Shown: positions 1 to 9,636, counted from the stretch's first letter. The stretch is DNA of 64,000 bases from Novosphingobium olei (GCF_012927405.1 NZ_JABBGM010000008.1:62001-126000), one strand, 5' to 3'. Numbers and translations: made by a program. Notes: generated from the letters alone by a model not told the origin.

Positions 1-167
1 GCCTGCTCGCGCTGCACGCGTTCGGCCTCGACGGTCGCGAAGATCAGGGTAAAGGTGCCGAGCAGCGCCATCGCGACGACGGTGAACAGGGCCAGCGTCG
101 GCACGCGTGGAGCGCGGCGCCACCAGCGTGCCTGCAGCCGGGGCTCGGCGGATGGATCGCTGGCCAT
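1..167 (-). CDS. N-terminus of a membrane protein, possibly a sensor kinase (partial)
   Basis: The minus strand is open from an ATG at 167 to the window edge, giving about 55 residues. After a basic stretch rich in Arg and Trp (residues 10-21) there is one strong hydrophobic segment (about residues 23-45, starting [16 protein letters not shown]). It is followed by a polar, Glu/Arg-rich start of a periplasmic or linker region ([11 protein letters not shown]). That layout fits a signal-anchored membrane protein such as a CHASE3-type sensor histidine kinase, but no domain is visible, so the family is only a guess. It is transcribed divergently from rpmH. A perfect short palindrome sits 11 nt upstream of the start codon. 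Confidence 0.5.
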   Translation of the reverse strand, partial: MASDPSAEPRLQARWWRRAPRVPTLALFTVVAMALLGTFTLIFATVEAERVQREQ

Positions 168-177
168 AGGCGGGCGT

Positions 178-195
178 GCCTAACCTATGTTAGGC
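178..195. promoter_or_regulatory. perfect 7-bp inverted repeat upstream of the edge gene
   Basis: GCCTAAC-CTAT-GTTAGGC is a perfect 7-bp inverted repeat with a 4-nt loop, 11 nt upstream of the minus-strand start at 167 and about 160 bp upstream of rpmH. It could be an operator or a 5'-UTR hairpin of the edge gene. No T-run follows on either strand, so a terminator is unlikely. Confidence 0.4.
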
Positions 196-353
196 GCAAC
201 GGCAATGGTACAGCAGGGGGCATGCAGAGGGCATCCGCGTGGCGCGAATGCTTGACGCCGGGCGCGCTCTTGCCTATGCGCCGCCCCCTGATTCCGCGTC
301 ACCTCGCTTGCCGGGGCGACCAGCCATCCGATTCGAACGAAAAGAGCAGACCG

Positions 354-488
354 ATGAAGCGCACTTTCCAGCCCAGCAACCTCGTGCGTGCCCGCCGCCA
401 CGGCTTCCGCGCCCGCACCGCCACCGTCGGCGGTCGCAAGGTGCTGCGCGCCCGTCGCGCCCGCGGCCGCAAGAAGCTTTCGGCCTGA
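354..488 (+). CDS. rpmH: 50S ribosomal protein L34
   Basis: This is a 44-residue, very basic protein beginning [18 protein letters not shown] and ending in RGRKKLSA. It matches the whole length and the signature of bacterial L34, a late-assembling protein of the large ribosomal subunit that contacts 23S rRNA. The ATG at 354 is the first codon of the conserved sequence; the reading frame extends further upstream without family similarity. rnpA follows 38 nt later, the classic rpmH-rnpA order, so the two are probably co-transcribed from a promoter in the 186-bp gap to the left. Confidence 0.98.
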   Translation: MKRTFQPSNLVRARRHGFRARTATVGGRKVLRARRARGRKKLSA

Positions 489-526
489 TCGCCGACCCGA
501 CGCAAGGTCCGGGCGGGGCGTCTGCC

Positions 527-964
527 ATGACGCCGAAGCTTGCGACCATTGCGAAGCGGGCGGACTTCCTTGCCGCAAACCATGCAATCCGGGTCGCAAG
601 GCCCGGATTTGTGCTGTTGGTGAACCCGCTCGAACGCGTCGACGGATCGCAGCGCTTCGGCGTGACGGTGACCAAGAAGATCGGCAATGCGGTGGTGCGC
701 AACCGCATGAAGCGCCGTTTCCGCGCGCTAATGCGCGAACTGCTTCCCACCAGCGGCGTCGCTGGTGCCGACCACGTGCTGATCGGCCGCGAGACGGGCA
801 TCGAGCGCGACTTTTCCCTGCTGCGCGAGGAACTGGCCGGCGCACTGGCGCGGGCCGCCGCGGGCAAGGGCGATCCGCCGCGCGGCCGGGGCGGGCGCAA
901 GGGTGGACCGGGGGGCAAGGCGACGGGCAAGTCGGCACCCAACCTCCACGGGCGCGGCAAGTGA
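527..964 (+). CDS. rnpA: Ribonuclease P protein component
   Basis: This is the protein subunit of RNase P, which helps the catalytic RNA remove 5' leaders from pre-tRNAs. The product has 145 residues. The N-terminal two thirds carry the family signature: [20 protein letters not shown] contains the RNR motif that contacts the P RNA. The last 35 residues are a Gly/Arg/Lys-rich tail ([13 protein letters not shown]) beyond the usual fold, a low-complexity extension seen in some alphaproteobacterial RnpA. The ATG at 527 was chosen because family similarity begins there; the frame is open further upstream. The stop codon overlaps the GTG of yidD (GTGA). Confidence 0.95.
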   Translation: MTPKLATIAKRADFLAANHAIRVARPGFVLLVNPLERVDGSQRFGVTVTKKIGNAVVRNRMKRRFRALMRELLPTSGVAGADHVLIGRETGIERDFSLLREELAGALARAAAGKGDPPRGRGGRKGGPGGKATGKSAPNLHGRGK

Positions 965-1170
965 AACGGCTGCTGATTCTGGTGGCGAAGGGCTGGCAAC
1001 TTGGCCCATCGCGCGTGCTGCCGCCATCGTGCCGCTATGCGCCTTCGTGTTCGCAGTACGCGATCGAGGCGCTGGAAAAGCATGGTGCGATTAAGGGTGG
1101 CTGGCTTGCCGTGAAGCGGCTATTGCGCTGCCACCCATGGGGCGGCCACGGCTATGATCCGGTGCCCTGA
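961..1170 (+). CDS. yidD: Membrane protein insertion efficiency factor YidD
   Basis: This 69-residue protein starts at a GTG overlapping the rnpA stop by 4 nt. It has the YidD hallmarks: a short amphipathic N-terminus ([12 protein letters not shown]), the [13 protein letters not shown] cysteine cluster and the [14 protein letters not shown]-terminus. YidD sits at the inner face of the cytoplasmic membrane and helps YidC insert proteins. Its position between rnpA and yidC is the conserved bacterial arrangement and supports the call strongly. Translation is probably coupled to rnpA. Confidence 0.95.
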   Translation: MKRLLILVAKGWQLGPSRVLPPSCRYAPSCSQYAIEALEKHGAIKGGWLAVKRLLRCHPWGGHGYDPVP

Positions 1171-1233
1171 GCGGCGCAGGACCGGCGCCGAGAGACATTC
1201 CCCTGACGACGATTTGAACGAACGCGAGGCATA

Positions 1234-3033
1234 GTGGAAAACCAGCGCAACCTGATCCTCACGGTGGTCCTGATGGGCCTGCTGCTGATCGGCTGGGATA
1301 TCGGCCTGCGGTATTTCTACCCGCAGAGCGCGCAGAAGCCGAAGGCCGTTGCCTCCGCGCCCGCTGCCGCCGGCGATGCCGCGCCCGCCAAGCCCACCCG
1401 CGAAGGCGGCCTGCAGAACCCCGCCGACCAGGCGCTGGAAAAGCAGGACCTGACGCAGGCGCTGGCCGCGCCCACCCGCGTCGCCATCGATGCGCCGGGC
1501 CTGAAGGGTTCGATCAACCTGATCGGCGGCGCGATCGACGACCTGACGCTGGCCCGCCATCGCGAAGCGCTCGACAAGACCAGCGCGCCGGTCCGCCTGT
1601 TTTCGCCCGCCGGCACCCCGGCGCAGCATTTCGCGCAGCTTGGCTGGGCAGCCAAGGGCAGCTTTGCCGTGCCCGATCAGCGCACGCAGTGGACGGTCGA
1701 GGGCGCGAAGCTGACGCCGGCGACCCCGGTCACGCTCAAGTGGACCAACCCCACCGGCCAGACTTTCGCGATCCGCTATGCGATCGATGAAAACTACATG
1801 ATCACCGCGACGCAGAGCGTGACCAACGCCGGTGCGGCGCCGGTCGTCGTGCAGCCGATCGCGCAGATCAACCGCACCGACCGCACCGCGAGCGTCGATA
1901 CCTGGCAGGTCCATTCGGGCCCGATTGGCGCGTTCGACGGATCGGTGAACTTCGCCACCAACTACAAGGACGTGACTGCCGCCGGCACCGTGGCCGCCGC
2001 GGGCAAGCCTAACTGGATCGGCTTTACCGACATCTACTGGCTGTCGGCCCTTGTCCCCGATGCGGGCGCCAAGGTGGATGGCGATTATCGCGCGCTGGGC
2101 AACGGGCTGTTCCTGGCCGATCTGCTGTACCAACCGGTCACCGTCGCGCCGGGGCAGACCCAGACGCAGAACGTGCGCCTGTTCGCCGGGGCCAAGGAAA
2201 ACAAGATCCTTGAGGCTTACGAAAAGCAGGGCGTGACCAACCTGTCGCTGTCGATCGACTGGGGCTGGTTCCGCTGGTTCGAAAAGCCGATCTTCTGGCT
2301 GCTCGATTCGCTGTTCCGCACGGTGGGCAACTTCGGCGTGGCAATCATCCTGCTGACGCTGATCGTACGCGGCATGATGTTCCCGATCGCCCAGCGCCAG
2401 TTCGCCAGCATGGCGGCGATGAAGGCGATCCAGCCGAAGATGAAGGCGCTGCAGGAACGCTACAAGGACGACAAGCAGAAGCAGCAGCAGGAAATCATGG
2501 CGCTGTACAAGCAGGAGGGCGTCAACCCGCTCGCCGGCTGCCTGCCGATCTTCCTGCAGATCCCGGTGTTCTTCGCGCTGTACAAGGTGCTGGTGTTGAC
2601 GATCGAGATGCGTCATCAGCCGTTCGGCCTGTGGATCCACGATCTTTCCTCGCCCGATCCGCTGCACGTGCTCAACCTGTTCGGCCTGCTGCCGTTCACC
2701 CCGCCGAGCTTCCTTGCCATCGGCCCGCTGGCGATCCTGCTGGGCATCACGATGTGGCTGCAGTTCAAGCTCCAGCCTTCGGCGATGGACCCTGCGCAGC
2801 AGCAGGTGATGAGCATCATGCCGTGGATGATGATGTTCGTGATGGCACCGTTTGCCACTGGGCTGCTGATCTACTGGATCACCTCGAACCTGCTCACCAT
2901 CGGCCAGCAGCGCTATCTCTACAGCCGCCATCCGCAGCTGAAGGCGCAAGGCGCGAAGGACCAGCAGGACATCGACCGCGCCGTGGCACGCGACAAGAAG
3001 GCGTCGGCTTCGAACAAGCCGAAGGCACGTTGA
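1234..3033 (+). CDS. yidC: Membrane protein insertase YidC
   Basis: This 599-residue Oxa1/YidC insertase integrates and folds inner-membrane proteins, with or without SecYEG. Residues 1-28 contain the first transmembrane helix ([20 protein letters not shown]). A linker rich in Ala, Pro and Lys leads to the large periplasmic beta-sandwich domain (about 80-345). The conserved core from about 350 has further membrane helices, including [20 protein letters not shown], which carries the hydrophilic-groove Arg, and the coiled-coil loop ([20 protein letters not shown]). The tail is basic ([12 protein letters not shown]). Translation starts at GTG, as no in-frame ATG precedes the first helix. The stop overlaps the TTG start of engB. 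Confidence 0.97.
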   Translation: MENQRNLILTVVLMGLLLIGWDIGLRYFYPQSAQKPKAVASAPAAAGDAAPAKPTREGGLQNPADQALEKQDLTQALAAPTRVAIDAPGLKGSINLIGGAIDDLTLARHREALDKTSAPVRLFSPAGTPAQHFAQLGWAAKGSFAVPDQRTQWTVEGAKLTPATPVTLKWTNPTGQTFAIRYAIDENYMITATQSVTNAGAAPVVVQPIAQINRTDRTASVDTWQVHSGPIGAFDGSVNFATNYKDVTAAGTVAAAGKPNWIGFTDIYWLSALVPDAGAKVDGDYRALGNGLFLADLLYQPVTVAPGQTQTQNVRLFAGAKENKILEAYEKQGVTNLSLSIDWGWFRWFEKPIFWLLDSLFRTVGNFGVAIILLTLIVRGMMFPIAQRQFASMAAMKAIQPKMKALQERYKDDKQKQQQEIMALYKQEGVNPLAGCLPIFLQIPVFFALYKVLVLTIEMRHQPFGLWIHDLSSPDPLHVLNLFGLLPFTPPSFLAIGPLAILLGITMWLQFKLQPSAMDPAQQQVMSIMPWMMMFVMAPFATGLLIYWITSNLLTIGQQRYLYSRHPQLKAQGAKDQQDIDRAVARDKKASASNKPKAR

Positions 3034-3731
3034 GCGAGCCCCTGACCCCTTCGCCCGCAGAGGTCGCATCTTCCAGCCTGTCGCCGGAGGAACAGGCCGC
3101 GCGCGCCGAGCTGATCGAGCGCGCCCGGCTGCTGTTCGCGGGGCGGATCGACTTCCTCAAGTCGGCCCCGGCGCTGAAGTTCCTGCCCGATCCGACGGTG
3201 CCGGAAGTGGCCTTCGCGGGCCGTTCGAACGTGGGCAAGTCGTCGCTGCTCAATGCCCTGACCGGGCGCAAGTCGCTGGCGCGCACGTCGGTGACGCCGG
3301 GCCGCACGCAGGAGCTGAACTACTTCGAAGTGGGCGAGCCGACCCGGCTGCGGCTGGTCGACATGCCCGGCTACGGCTTTGCCAAGGCGCCGCCCAAGGT
3401 GGTGGAGCAGTGGCGGCGGCTGGTGCGCGACTTCCTGCGCGGGCGCGTGGTGCTAAAGCGCACGCTGCTGCTGATCGACAGCCGCCACGGCATCAAGCCG
3501 GTGGACGAAGACATGATGCAGATGCTCGATGAAGCGGGTGTCGGCTATCGGGTGGTGTTGACCAAGGCGGACAAGATCAAGGCGAGCGAGCTGGCGGCGG
3601 TGACCGCCGCGACCGAAGCGGCCGCGCGCAAGCGCACCGCCGCCTATCCGCAGGTGATCGTCACCTCCTCGGAAAAGCGCATGGGTATCGAGGAACTGCG
3701 TGCCGCCGTGCTGGAAGACGCCGAACAGTAG
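3030..3731 (+). CDS. engB: Ribosome biogenesis GTPase EngB (YihA/YsxC)
   Basis: This 233-residue GTPase acts in 50S subunit assembly. The G motifs are visible: G1 [11 protein letters not shown]2 near [10 protein letters not shown]3 DMPGYG, G4 TKADK and G5 near TSSEK. A 25-30 residue Pro/Ser-rich leader precedes the domain. No ATG lies between the yidC stop and the conserved region. The TTG at 3030, inside a TTGA overlap with the yidC stop, is the best start and implies translational coupling. The gene follows yidC as in many alphaproteobacteria. Confidence 0.93.
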   Translation: MSEPLTPSPAEVASSSLSPEEQAARAELIERARLLFAGRIDFLKSAPALKFLPDPTVPEVAFAGRSNVGKSSLLNALTGRKSLARTSVTPGRTQELNYFEVGEPTRLRLVDMPGYGFAKAPPKVVEQWRRLVRDFLRGRVVLKRTLLLIDSRHGIKPVDEDMMQMLDEAGVGYRVVLTKADKIKASELAAVTAATEAAARKRTAAYPQVIVTSSEKRMGIEELRAAVLEDAEQ

Positions 3732-3785
3732 GCCGTCACGAATGCCGCGTCTTTTGTTGCCAAGAAGAGCGGCCCTGCGACAGGC

Positions 3786-5741
3786 TCAGGCGGCGGCACT
3801 GCGGCCCGGCAACTGTATGTTGAGCACGGCGTCCAGCGTATCGGGCTTGGCCAGCAGGTAGCCCTGGACATAGTCGTAGCCGGCCAGCGTCGCTTCCATC
3901 AGCTGGATCTCGGTCTCGATCCCTTCGAACACGCAGGACAGCGATAGCGTGCGCGCCAGCGTGCGGATCGCGCTGACGAGCCGCCGACCGACCGGATCAT
4001 CGAGCCGCGCCGCGAAGCTGCGGTCGATCTTGAGGATATCGAGCGGAAGCTGGTGCAGGGTGCTGAGGCTGGAATAGCCGGTGCCGAAATCATCGAGCGC
4101 GATCCGCGCGCCGGCGGTGCGCAGCTGTTCCAGCGCGCCGCGCGCCACGTCGGGATCGTGGATCAGGCTGTTCTCGGTAATCTCGAAGATCAGCCGATCG
4201 GCACATTTGCCCGAGACGTCGATCATCGTCAGCAAGCCGTAGACGGTTTCCGGATCGGCGATGTCGGCCGGCGCAAGGTTGAAGGACACGCGCATGTCCG
4301 CCGGCATCCGCGCCATCTGCGCCAGCACCTTGCCGAATAGGGTCAACGTGATCGTGCGCGCGATGCCGAGCCGTTCGGCCGTGGTGAACAGCATTTCCGC
4401 CGGGACCGGGCCAAGGGTGGGCGAGGACCAGCGGGCAAGCGCTTCGAGCCCGCTGATCTCCATCGTGCGGGTGGAAACGACGGGCTGAAACACGACGTCG
4501 AGTTCGCGGTCGAGATCGGCGGTCTGCAGCGCGGCTTCGAGCGCCTGTTCCGATCGGATCAGCTTTTCCAGCGTGCCCGAGAAGCGCACGCACGTACCGC
4601 GGTGCTTCTTCTTGGCGTGGTACAACGCGAAGTCGGCCCGGTCGAACAGATCGTGCGCGCTGCTGCCCGCCTCCGGCCACGAGGCAAGGCCGCCCGAGCA
4701 GCCGACCGCCACCGCCGTATCGCCGAGCTGGATCGGATGCTGGATCTTTTCGCAGATCTGCTGGCCAACCCGCGCCGCGGCTTCCATGTCGCCTTCGACG
4801 ATCAGGCCGAACTCGTCCCCGCCAAGCCGCGCGATCGTCACTTCGGCGGTGCACAGCGCGCGCAGGCGGTCGCCCACGGCCTGGAGCAGGCGATCGCCTT
4901 GCGCATGGCCGAGCGTATCGTTGACCGGCTTGAAGCGATCGAGATCGATCACGCCGATGCAGAACGGCGCATCGGCGCGATCGCGCGCCAGCATCGCGTC
5001 GAGCCGGGCGAAGAAATAGCGCCGGTTGGGCAGCCCCGTCAGCGCATCGGAATGGGCCAGGCGGGCGTTTTCCTCGCTGAGCCGATGGGCCGAGGCCCGC
5101 TCGATCTCCAGCGCCTGGCGCGAGGCTTCGAGTTCGACGAACGAGGCGAACGAATCGCGCAGGACCTTCAACACGACGATGCCGACCAGGCCGATGTTGA
5201 TCGCGATGGCGATCATTACCGGCGTGCCGTTATAGAGGCAGTAGGCGAGGAAGATGCCGAGCACGCTGTAGGTGACGGCGTGCGCCGAGCGGGGCAGGTA
5301 GCCTAGGCAGAACACCACTCCCATCACCGTAACCGCGATGAAGATGGCGACGTGGCCGTGTTCGTATGGTCCGCCATAGCGATCAAGCCACAGCGCCCAG
5401 AGCACGAAGGCGAGGCTGAACACGACCGCGAACACCGTGGTGCTGTGCATGCGCCGCGTGACCGCGTTAATGTCTATCGCCTGCAAATCGATCGGGCGAA
5501 CCCAATGAAAGAGCCGCGCAAGACTCGCGAGCACGAGCATCAGCGGGATCGCCCGGGTGAGCAGGGGTGGGGCGAGGTTCTGGTGGGTAAAGGCAAGCGC
5601 GGCCGCGTTGACCGACAGCATCAGGTACAGCGGCGCGATCTGCCGGCGCAGGTTAAGGAACTGCGCGACGATCAGCGGACGGCGCGCATCGGCACCGACC
5701 GTCGCCGCAGGGGCGGGGGAGACGAGATCGGGCGCGCGCAT
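3786..5741 (-). CDS. Membrane-bound GGDEF-EAL cyclic-di-GMP protein
   Basis: This 651-residue protein of cyclic-di-GMP turnover has five or six predicted membrane helices (about residues 35-195). A short coiled coil (about 205-232) leads into a GGDEF domain beginning DALTGLPNRR, with an intact GGDEF at 307-311 (RLGGDEFG). An EAL domain follows, with EALARW near 433, ENSL, DDFGTGYSSL, LKIDRSF and a Glu in FEGIETE. Catalytic residues of both domains look intact, so it could make or degrade c-di-GMP. The usual RxxD inhibitory site five residues before GGDEF is absent. It is transcribed convergently to engB. The membrane domain is not one I can name. Confidence 0.9.
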   Translation of the reverse strand: MRAPDLVSPAPAATVGADARRPLIVAQFLNLRRQIAPLYLMLSVNAAALAFTHQNLAPPLLTRAIPLMLVLASLARLFHWVRPIDLQAIDINAVTRRMHSTTVFAVVFSLAFVLWALWLDRYGGPYEHGHVAIFIAVTVMGVVFCLGYLPRSAHAVTYSVLGIFLAYCLYNGTPVMIAIAINIGLVGIVVLKVLRDSFASFVELEASRQALEIERASAHRLSEENARLAHSDALTGLPNRRYFFARLDAMLARDRADAPFCIGVIDLDRFKPVNDTLGHAQGDRLLQAVGDRLRALCTAEVTIARLGGDEFGLIVEGDMEAAARVGQQICEKIQHPIQLGDTAVAVGCSGGLASWPEAGSSAHDLFDRADFALYHAKKKHRGTCVRFSGTLEKLIRSEQALEAALQTADLDRELDVVFQPVVSTRTMEISGLEALARWSSPTLGPVPAEMLFTTAERLGIARTITLTLFGKVLAQMARMPADMRVSFNLAPADIADPETVYGLLTMIDVSGKCADRLIFEITENSLIHDPDVARGALEQLRTAGARIALDDFGTGYSSLSTLHQLPLDILKIDRSFAARLDDPVGRRLVSAIRTLARTLSLSCVFEGIETEIQLMEATLAGYDYVQGYLLAKPDTLDAVLNIQLPGRSAAA

Positions 5742-5900
5742 GGCGGGTGACTAAGCGCCCACCGCTTACCGATTGGGAGTCAGGGGCCCTACGCATTTTT
5801 GCGGGGACCGACAGTGAGAAGCCGGTACTGTTCAGCCTCGACAGGCATTTGCTGAATGGGTAGGCGAAAAGTCCAAGGCGAAAGCGAGGCGCGGGACCCG

Positions 5901-6581
5901 ATGAAGCTGGTAATCGGCAACAAGAACTATTCGAGCTGGTCGCTCCGCGGCTGGCTGGCTTGCAAGCAATCGGGCCTCGCCTTTGAGGAAATCACCGTTC
6001 CGCTTTATGGCGAGGACTGGGATGAGCGGAAGACCCGCGACGGGGCGCTGGCGCCGTCTTCGGGCAAGGTGCCGATTCTGTGGGATGGCGAGGGCGAGGA
6101 CGCTGCCGTCGTGTGGGACAGCCTCGCCATCATCGAATACCTTGCCGACAAGGTCGGACGCGATCGCTTCTGGCCCAAGGATGAGGCGGCACGCGGCATG
6201 GCGCGCTCGATGGTGGCGGAAATGCATTCCAGCTACCTGCCGCTGCGCCGGCAGATGCCGATGAACGTGCGCCGACGTGTGACCGGCATGGCGGTGAGCG
6301 AGGACGTGCGCGCCGACATCGTCCGCATCCTGACGCTGTGGGCTGAAGCGCGTGCCCGCTTCGGCCAGGGCGGGCCGTTCCTGTTCGGCACGTTCTGCGC
6401 GGCCGATATCATCTATGCGCCGGTTGTCTCGCGCTTCCTGACCTACGGCGTGGGCGTGCCGGGCTTTGCCCAGGCCTACATGGAAGCGATGTGGGAACAT
6501 CCCTGGATGCAGGCCTGGATCGCTTCGGCCGAGGAGGAAGAATGGACGATCGAGCAGTTCGAGGGAGCGCAGCAGGCATGA
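5901..6581 (+). CDS. Glutathione S-transferase family protein
   Basis: The protein has 226 residues with a thioredoxin-like N-terminal half (MKLVIGNKNYSSWSLRGWLA, where the Ser-rich turn is the likely glutathione-activating site). SGKVPILWDG contains the cis-Pro, DSLAIIEYLAD the gamma-glutamyl contact, and an all-helical C-terminal half follows. This resembles GSTs of the maleylacetoacetate isomerase/zeta-like side of the superfamily, but the substrate cannot be read. The ATG at 5901 begins the domain; an upstream in-frame ATG would add 15 unrelated residues. Its stop overlaps the dapE start (ATGA). Confidence 0.85.
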   Translation: MKLVIGNKNYSSWSLRGWLACKQSGLAFEEITVPLYGEDWDERKTRDGALAPSSGKVPILWDGEGEDAAVVWDSLAIIEYLADKVGRDRFWPKDEAARGMARSMVAEMHSSYLPLRRQMPMNVRRRVTGMAVSEDVRADIVRILTLWAEARARFGQGGPFLFGTFCAADIIYAPVVSRFLTYGVGVPGFAQAYMEAMWEHPWMQAWIASAEEEEWTIEQFEGAQQA

Positions 6582-7714
6582 CGCTCGATCCCGTCGTCCT
6601 GGCCGAGCGGCTGATCGATTGCGAAAGCGTGACGCCTGCCACGGGCGAAGTCTTTGCCTGCCTCGAAGCGATGCTCGTGCCGCTGGGCTTTGCCGTCCAC
6701 CGCTTCGTGGCGGGCGAACCGCCGGAGGGACCGGTCGAGAACCTGTTCGCGGTGCGCAAGGGGCCTGCGGGATCGCGCCATTTCGCCTTTGCCGGCCACC
6801 TCGACGTGGTGCCGCCGGGCGAGGGCTGGTCGAGCGGACCGTTCAAGGCCGAGCGGCGCGGCGAGCTGCTTTACGGGCGCGGCGCGGTCGACATGAAGGG
6901 CTCGATCGCGAGCTTCGTGGCGGCCGTGGCGGATATCCCGGCCGTGGCGGGGACGCTGAGCCTGATCATCACCGGCGACGAGGAAGGTCCGGCGAAGTAC
7001 GGCACGGTACCCTTAATCGCGCACATGCGTGAAGTTGGCGAACTTCCCGACCTCTGCCTCGTCGGTGAACCGACTTCGGTTCACCGGCTCGGTGACATGG
7101 CCAAGATCGGGCGGCGCGGCTCGGTCAATATCTGGCTGTCGGTCAAGGGCAGCCAGGGCCATGTCGCCTACCCGCATCTGGCCGACAACCCGATCCCGCG
7201 GCTGATCGCCATGCTCGCCGAACTGGACGCGCTGGTGCTCGACGAAGGGAGCGACTGGTTCCAGGCGAGCAATCTGGAGATCACCGACCTCGAAGTGGGC
7301 AACCGCGCGACCAACGTGATCCCGGCGGAGGCGAAGGCGCGGCTGTCGATCCGTTTCAACGACCTGCATACCGGGCAGGGGCTGGTCGAGCGCGTGACCG
7401 AGATCGCCGAGCGCCATGGCGGCACGGCGCAGGCGGTGATCTCGGGCGAAAGCTTCGTGACGCTGCCGGGCGCGTTCTCCGACCTCGTGTCGGCAGCGGT
7501 CGAGGCCGAGACCGGGCTCAAGCCGGAGCTTTCGACCACCGGCGGGACCAGCGATGCGCGCTTCCTGCGGGCCGTCTGCCCGGTGATCGAGTTCGGCCTG
7601 TGCAATGCGACCATGCACAAGACCGACGAGGCGGTGGCGATGGATGACCTCGTGGTGCTGGCGCGGATATACCGCCGGATCGCGCGGGCGGCGCTGGCGG
7701 TCAGCGCTTCCTGA
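6578..7714 (+). CDS. dapE: Succinyl-diaminopimelate desuccinylase DapE
   Basis: This 378-residue M20-family dizinc enzyme hydrolyses N-succinyl-L,L-diaminopimelate, late in the lysine and meso-DAP (peptidoglycan) pathway. The metal and catalytic residues are recognisable: GHLDVVPPG (His and catalytic Asp), GRGAVDMKGS (bridging Asp), TGDEEGPA (catalytic Glu pair), VGEPTS (Glu ligand) and the C-terminal MHKTDE (His ligand). Length and the dimerisation-domain insert match DapE rather than ArgE. It starts in an ATGA overlap with the upstream GST, so the two form a translationally coupled pair. Confidence 0.93.
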   Translation: MTLDPVVLAERLIDCESVTPATGEVFACLEAMLVPLGFAVHRFVAGEPPEGPVENLFAVRKGPAGSRHFAFAGHLDVVPPGEGWSSGPFKAERRGELLYGRGAVDMKGSIASFVAAVADIPAVAGTLSLIITGDEEGPAKYGTVPLIAHMREVGELPDLCLVGEPTSVHRLGDMAKIGRRGSVNIWLSVKGSQGHVAYPHLADNPIPRLIAMLAELDALVLDEGSDWFQASNLEITDLEVGNRATNVIPAEAKARLSIRFNDLHTGQGLVERVTEIAERHGGTAQAVISGESFVTLPGAFSDLVSAAVEAETGLKPELSTTGGTSDARFLRAVCPVIEFGLCNATMHKTDEAVAMDDLVVLARIYRRIARAALAVSAS

Positions 7715-8273
7715 GCACGATGTAGACCGCGCCCGAACCGCCGTGGCGCTGCTGCGCCGGGCGGACGGCGGCGATGTTGCCGGCGTGCGAGCTGTGGGCC
7801 AGCCAGTCGAGCAGCTTGGCGCGGATCGCGCCGCGCCGCTCTCCGCGCAGGTCATGGTCGCCGTGCGGGCGGGGCTTGCCGGCGATGAGCAGGATCACGC
7901 GATAGCCCATCGCCAGCGCCTGACCAATGCCGTTGATCAGGCGACCATGCGCCTGATCGAGGTTCAGCCCGTGCAGGTCGATGGTGACGTCCGGTTCGAT
8001 CGCTCCACGTGAAAGCTTGCGGTCCCAGCTGGAGTCGAGGCCGTGGCTGGTGAGCGGGCGGGTCGGCGGGGGCGGCGTGGGCGCCAGCGTGCGCGGCGGC
8101 GGCACGCGGCCCTTGACCTTCCGGGGTTGGGGTTGCGCAGTGGCGTCCGGCACGCTGGCGGTCACGGGCGCTGGCGTGGGCGTCGGTCGCTTGGGGTGCA
8201 GCGGGGTGACCGTCTGCGCCACGCGGCGCCACAGTTCGGCTTCTTCGGGACTGAGCCCGCGCGGGCTTCTCAC
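7701..8273 (-). CDS. Smr-domain protein (MutS2 C-terminal-like)
   Basis: The product has 190 residues. The start is a GTG within a GTGA overlap with the mltA stop (SPRGLSPEEAELWRRV follows). The N-terminal helix is joined by a Pro-rich linker (about residues 25-95) to a Smr domain with VTIDLHGLNLDQAHGRL and the GKPRPHGDHDLRG loop near the C-terminus. Smr domains are small nucleases or nucleic-acid-binding modules. This stand-alone alphaproteobacterial type is often next to mltA and tim44-like genes, as here. The actual substrate is unknown. Its 3' end overlaps dapE convergently. Confidence 0.85.
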   Translation of the reverse strand: MRSPRGLSPEEAELWRRVAQTVTPLHPKRPTPTPAPVTASVPDATAQPQPRKVKGRVPPPRTLAPTPPPPTRPLTSHGLDSSWDRKLSRGAIEPDVTIDLHGLNLDQAHGRLINGIGQALAMGYRVILLIAGKPRPHGDHDLRGERRGAIRAKLLDWLAHSSHAGNIAAVRPAQQRHGGSGAVYIVLRKR

Positions 8274-9487
8274 CGGGCACCGAGGCGGGCGAGTGTGCCC
8301 TTGGGCAGCAGAATCAGCGCGCGCCCGCGTGCGCTCATGCCGCCGGCGATGCGGCGCGCTTCGGCGCCCGCGCCCCAGAAGCTGTCGAAGCGATTGGCAC
8401 CCTTGATTGCGCCGCCGGTATCCTGCGCGACCCACAGGCCACCGACTTCGGGCCGATCGGTCGACAGGAAGACCGGTGCGCCGAGCGGCACGAACTGGGG
8501 GTCGGCAGCAAGCGTGGTGCGCCCCTTGACCGGCACGCCGAGCGCGCCGACCGGTCCATCGCCAGTGATTTCACGGATGAAGACGTAGGAGCGGTTCTGG
8601 CGCATCAGCGCACGCCCTTCGACCGGGTGTTCGCGGATGTAGCGCAGGATGCCCTGCATCGATCCGGGATATTGCCCCGGACCCGTACCGATCAGCCCCT
8701 GCGAGGCCATGATCGTGCCGATACCGGTGTAGTCGTAGCCGTTCACCGCGCCATAGCCGATGCGCAGGACGGTGCCGTCGGGCGCGCGCAGGCGGCCGGA
8801 CCCCTGGATCTGCAGAAAGAAGAACTCGGCCGGGTCTGCCGCCCAGGCGATTTCAAGACCCTTGCCGGCCAGCGCGCCGTCCTCGATCGCGGCGCGATCC
8901 CAGTAGGGTACAAAGCGACCCGTCTCGTCGTAGCGGCCCAGCGGCGTGCGCCCGTCGGGCAGCGGCGGAGCATCGCCCGGCCGAGCGCGGACGAGGTCTG
9001 GCGGGACGGCGTAGACCGGAACGTCGAAGCCGGGCTGGCGCGTGCGGACGCCGGCGATTTCGGGTTCGAAGTAGCCGGTGACGTAGGTGCTTCCATCGCC
9101 GACCTGCGCGGTTTCGAACCAGGTGGCGAAGAAGCTGGCGGCGTTGCTGGCGGGCCAGGTCGCCGCTGCGGCGCAGGCGGCAGCCCAGTCGCTCGGCTGG
9201 GTAAGACCACTGGCATCCGGTCTGCGGGTAAGGCGGGGGCAACTGGTCACGAACGAGGCCAGCGCGGCACGGGCGCTGTCGTCCGTGAAGCCAAGGCCGG
9301 GGGTGGCTGGACCTGCGCGCACGCCGATGAGCGCAGCGGTGAGTGGCCGTGAGGAGGGGGAAGAGGTCTGAGGAAAAGAAGGTTGGGGTCTGGTGCCGAC
9401 CGAGGGCCGCCCGCCTTCCGGGATTACCCGCCCACAGGCGGCTAGAAGGGCGAAAAGCGCGAGCAGCGCGACGGTGCGGACGTTCAT
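8270..9487 (-). CDS. mltA: Membrane-bound lytic murein transglycosylase A
   Basis: This 405-residue outer-membrane lipoprotein cleaves peptidoglycan glycan strands to 1,6-anhydromuropeptides. The start at 9487 gives a lipoprotein signal peptide with lipobox LLAAC (Cys about residue 18). The MltA domain occupies the middle (VTGYFEPEIAGVRTRQPG, ILGYGAVNGYDYTGIG-like segment). The C-terminal 3D domain has GLWVAQDTGGAIKGANRFD, which carries the Asp residues that name it. An upstream in-frame ATG would spoil the signal peptide and is rejected. The next gene, Smr, starts inside its stop codon. Confidence 0.93.
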   Translation of the reverse strand: MNVRTVALLALFALLAACGRVIPEGGRPSVGTRPQPSFPQTSSPSSRPLTAALIGVRAGPATPGLGFTDDSARAALASFVTSCPRLTRRPDASGLTQPSDWAAACAAAATWPASNAASFFATWFETAQVGDGSTYVTGYFEPEIAGVRTRQPGFDVPVYAVPPDLVRARPGDAPPLPDGRTPLGRYDETGRFVPYWDRAAIEDGALAGKGLEIAWAADPAEFFFLQIQGSGRLRAPDGTVLRIGYGAVNGYDYTGIGTIMASQGLIGTGPGQYPGSMQGILRYIREHPVEGRALMRQNRSYVFIREITGDGPVGALGVPVKGRTTLAADPQFVPLGAPVFLSTDRPEVGGLWVAQDTGGAIKGANRFDSFWGAGAEARRIAGGMSARGRALILLPKGTLARLGAR

Positions 9488-9607
9488 CGTGCTCTGCTGT
9501 CGGCAAGGAGGGGCGCGATCGGACACACCGCGAGACTATTCAGCGCGGAGCGGCGGAGCAAGCTGGCCTTCGAAAGAAGCAAGGCGCTTCAGCAGCTTCG
9601 GGCGAAA

Positions 9608-9627
9608 ACGGGCGGCGCGCCGCCCGT
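9608..9627 (-). terminator. Perfect 20-nt palindrome, likely terminator of the Tim44-domain gene
   Basis: ACGGGCGGCG/CGCCGCCCGT is perfectly palindromic. Read on the minus strand it lies 10 nt after the Tim44-gene stop and is followed by TTTTCG, as expected for an intrinsic terminator separating this gene from mltA. Confidence 0.65.
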
Positions 9628-9636
9628 CTCGGTCCG

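Noticed and set aside
1..500. Possible replication origin near rpmH-rnpA
   Set aside because: In some bacteria rpmH lies next to dnaA and oriC, but no dnaA, parAB or DnaA-box cluster is visible here.
1120..3069. Long minus-strand open frame opposite yidC
   Set aside because: It is antisense to a clear yidC, is Arg/Gln/His-rich without domains, and such long frames are expected in high-GC codon patterns.
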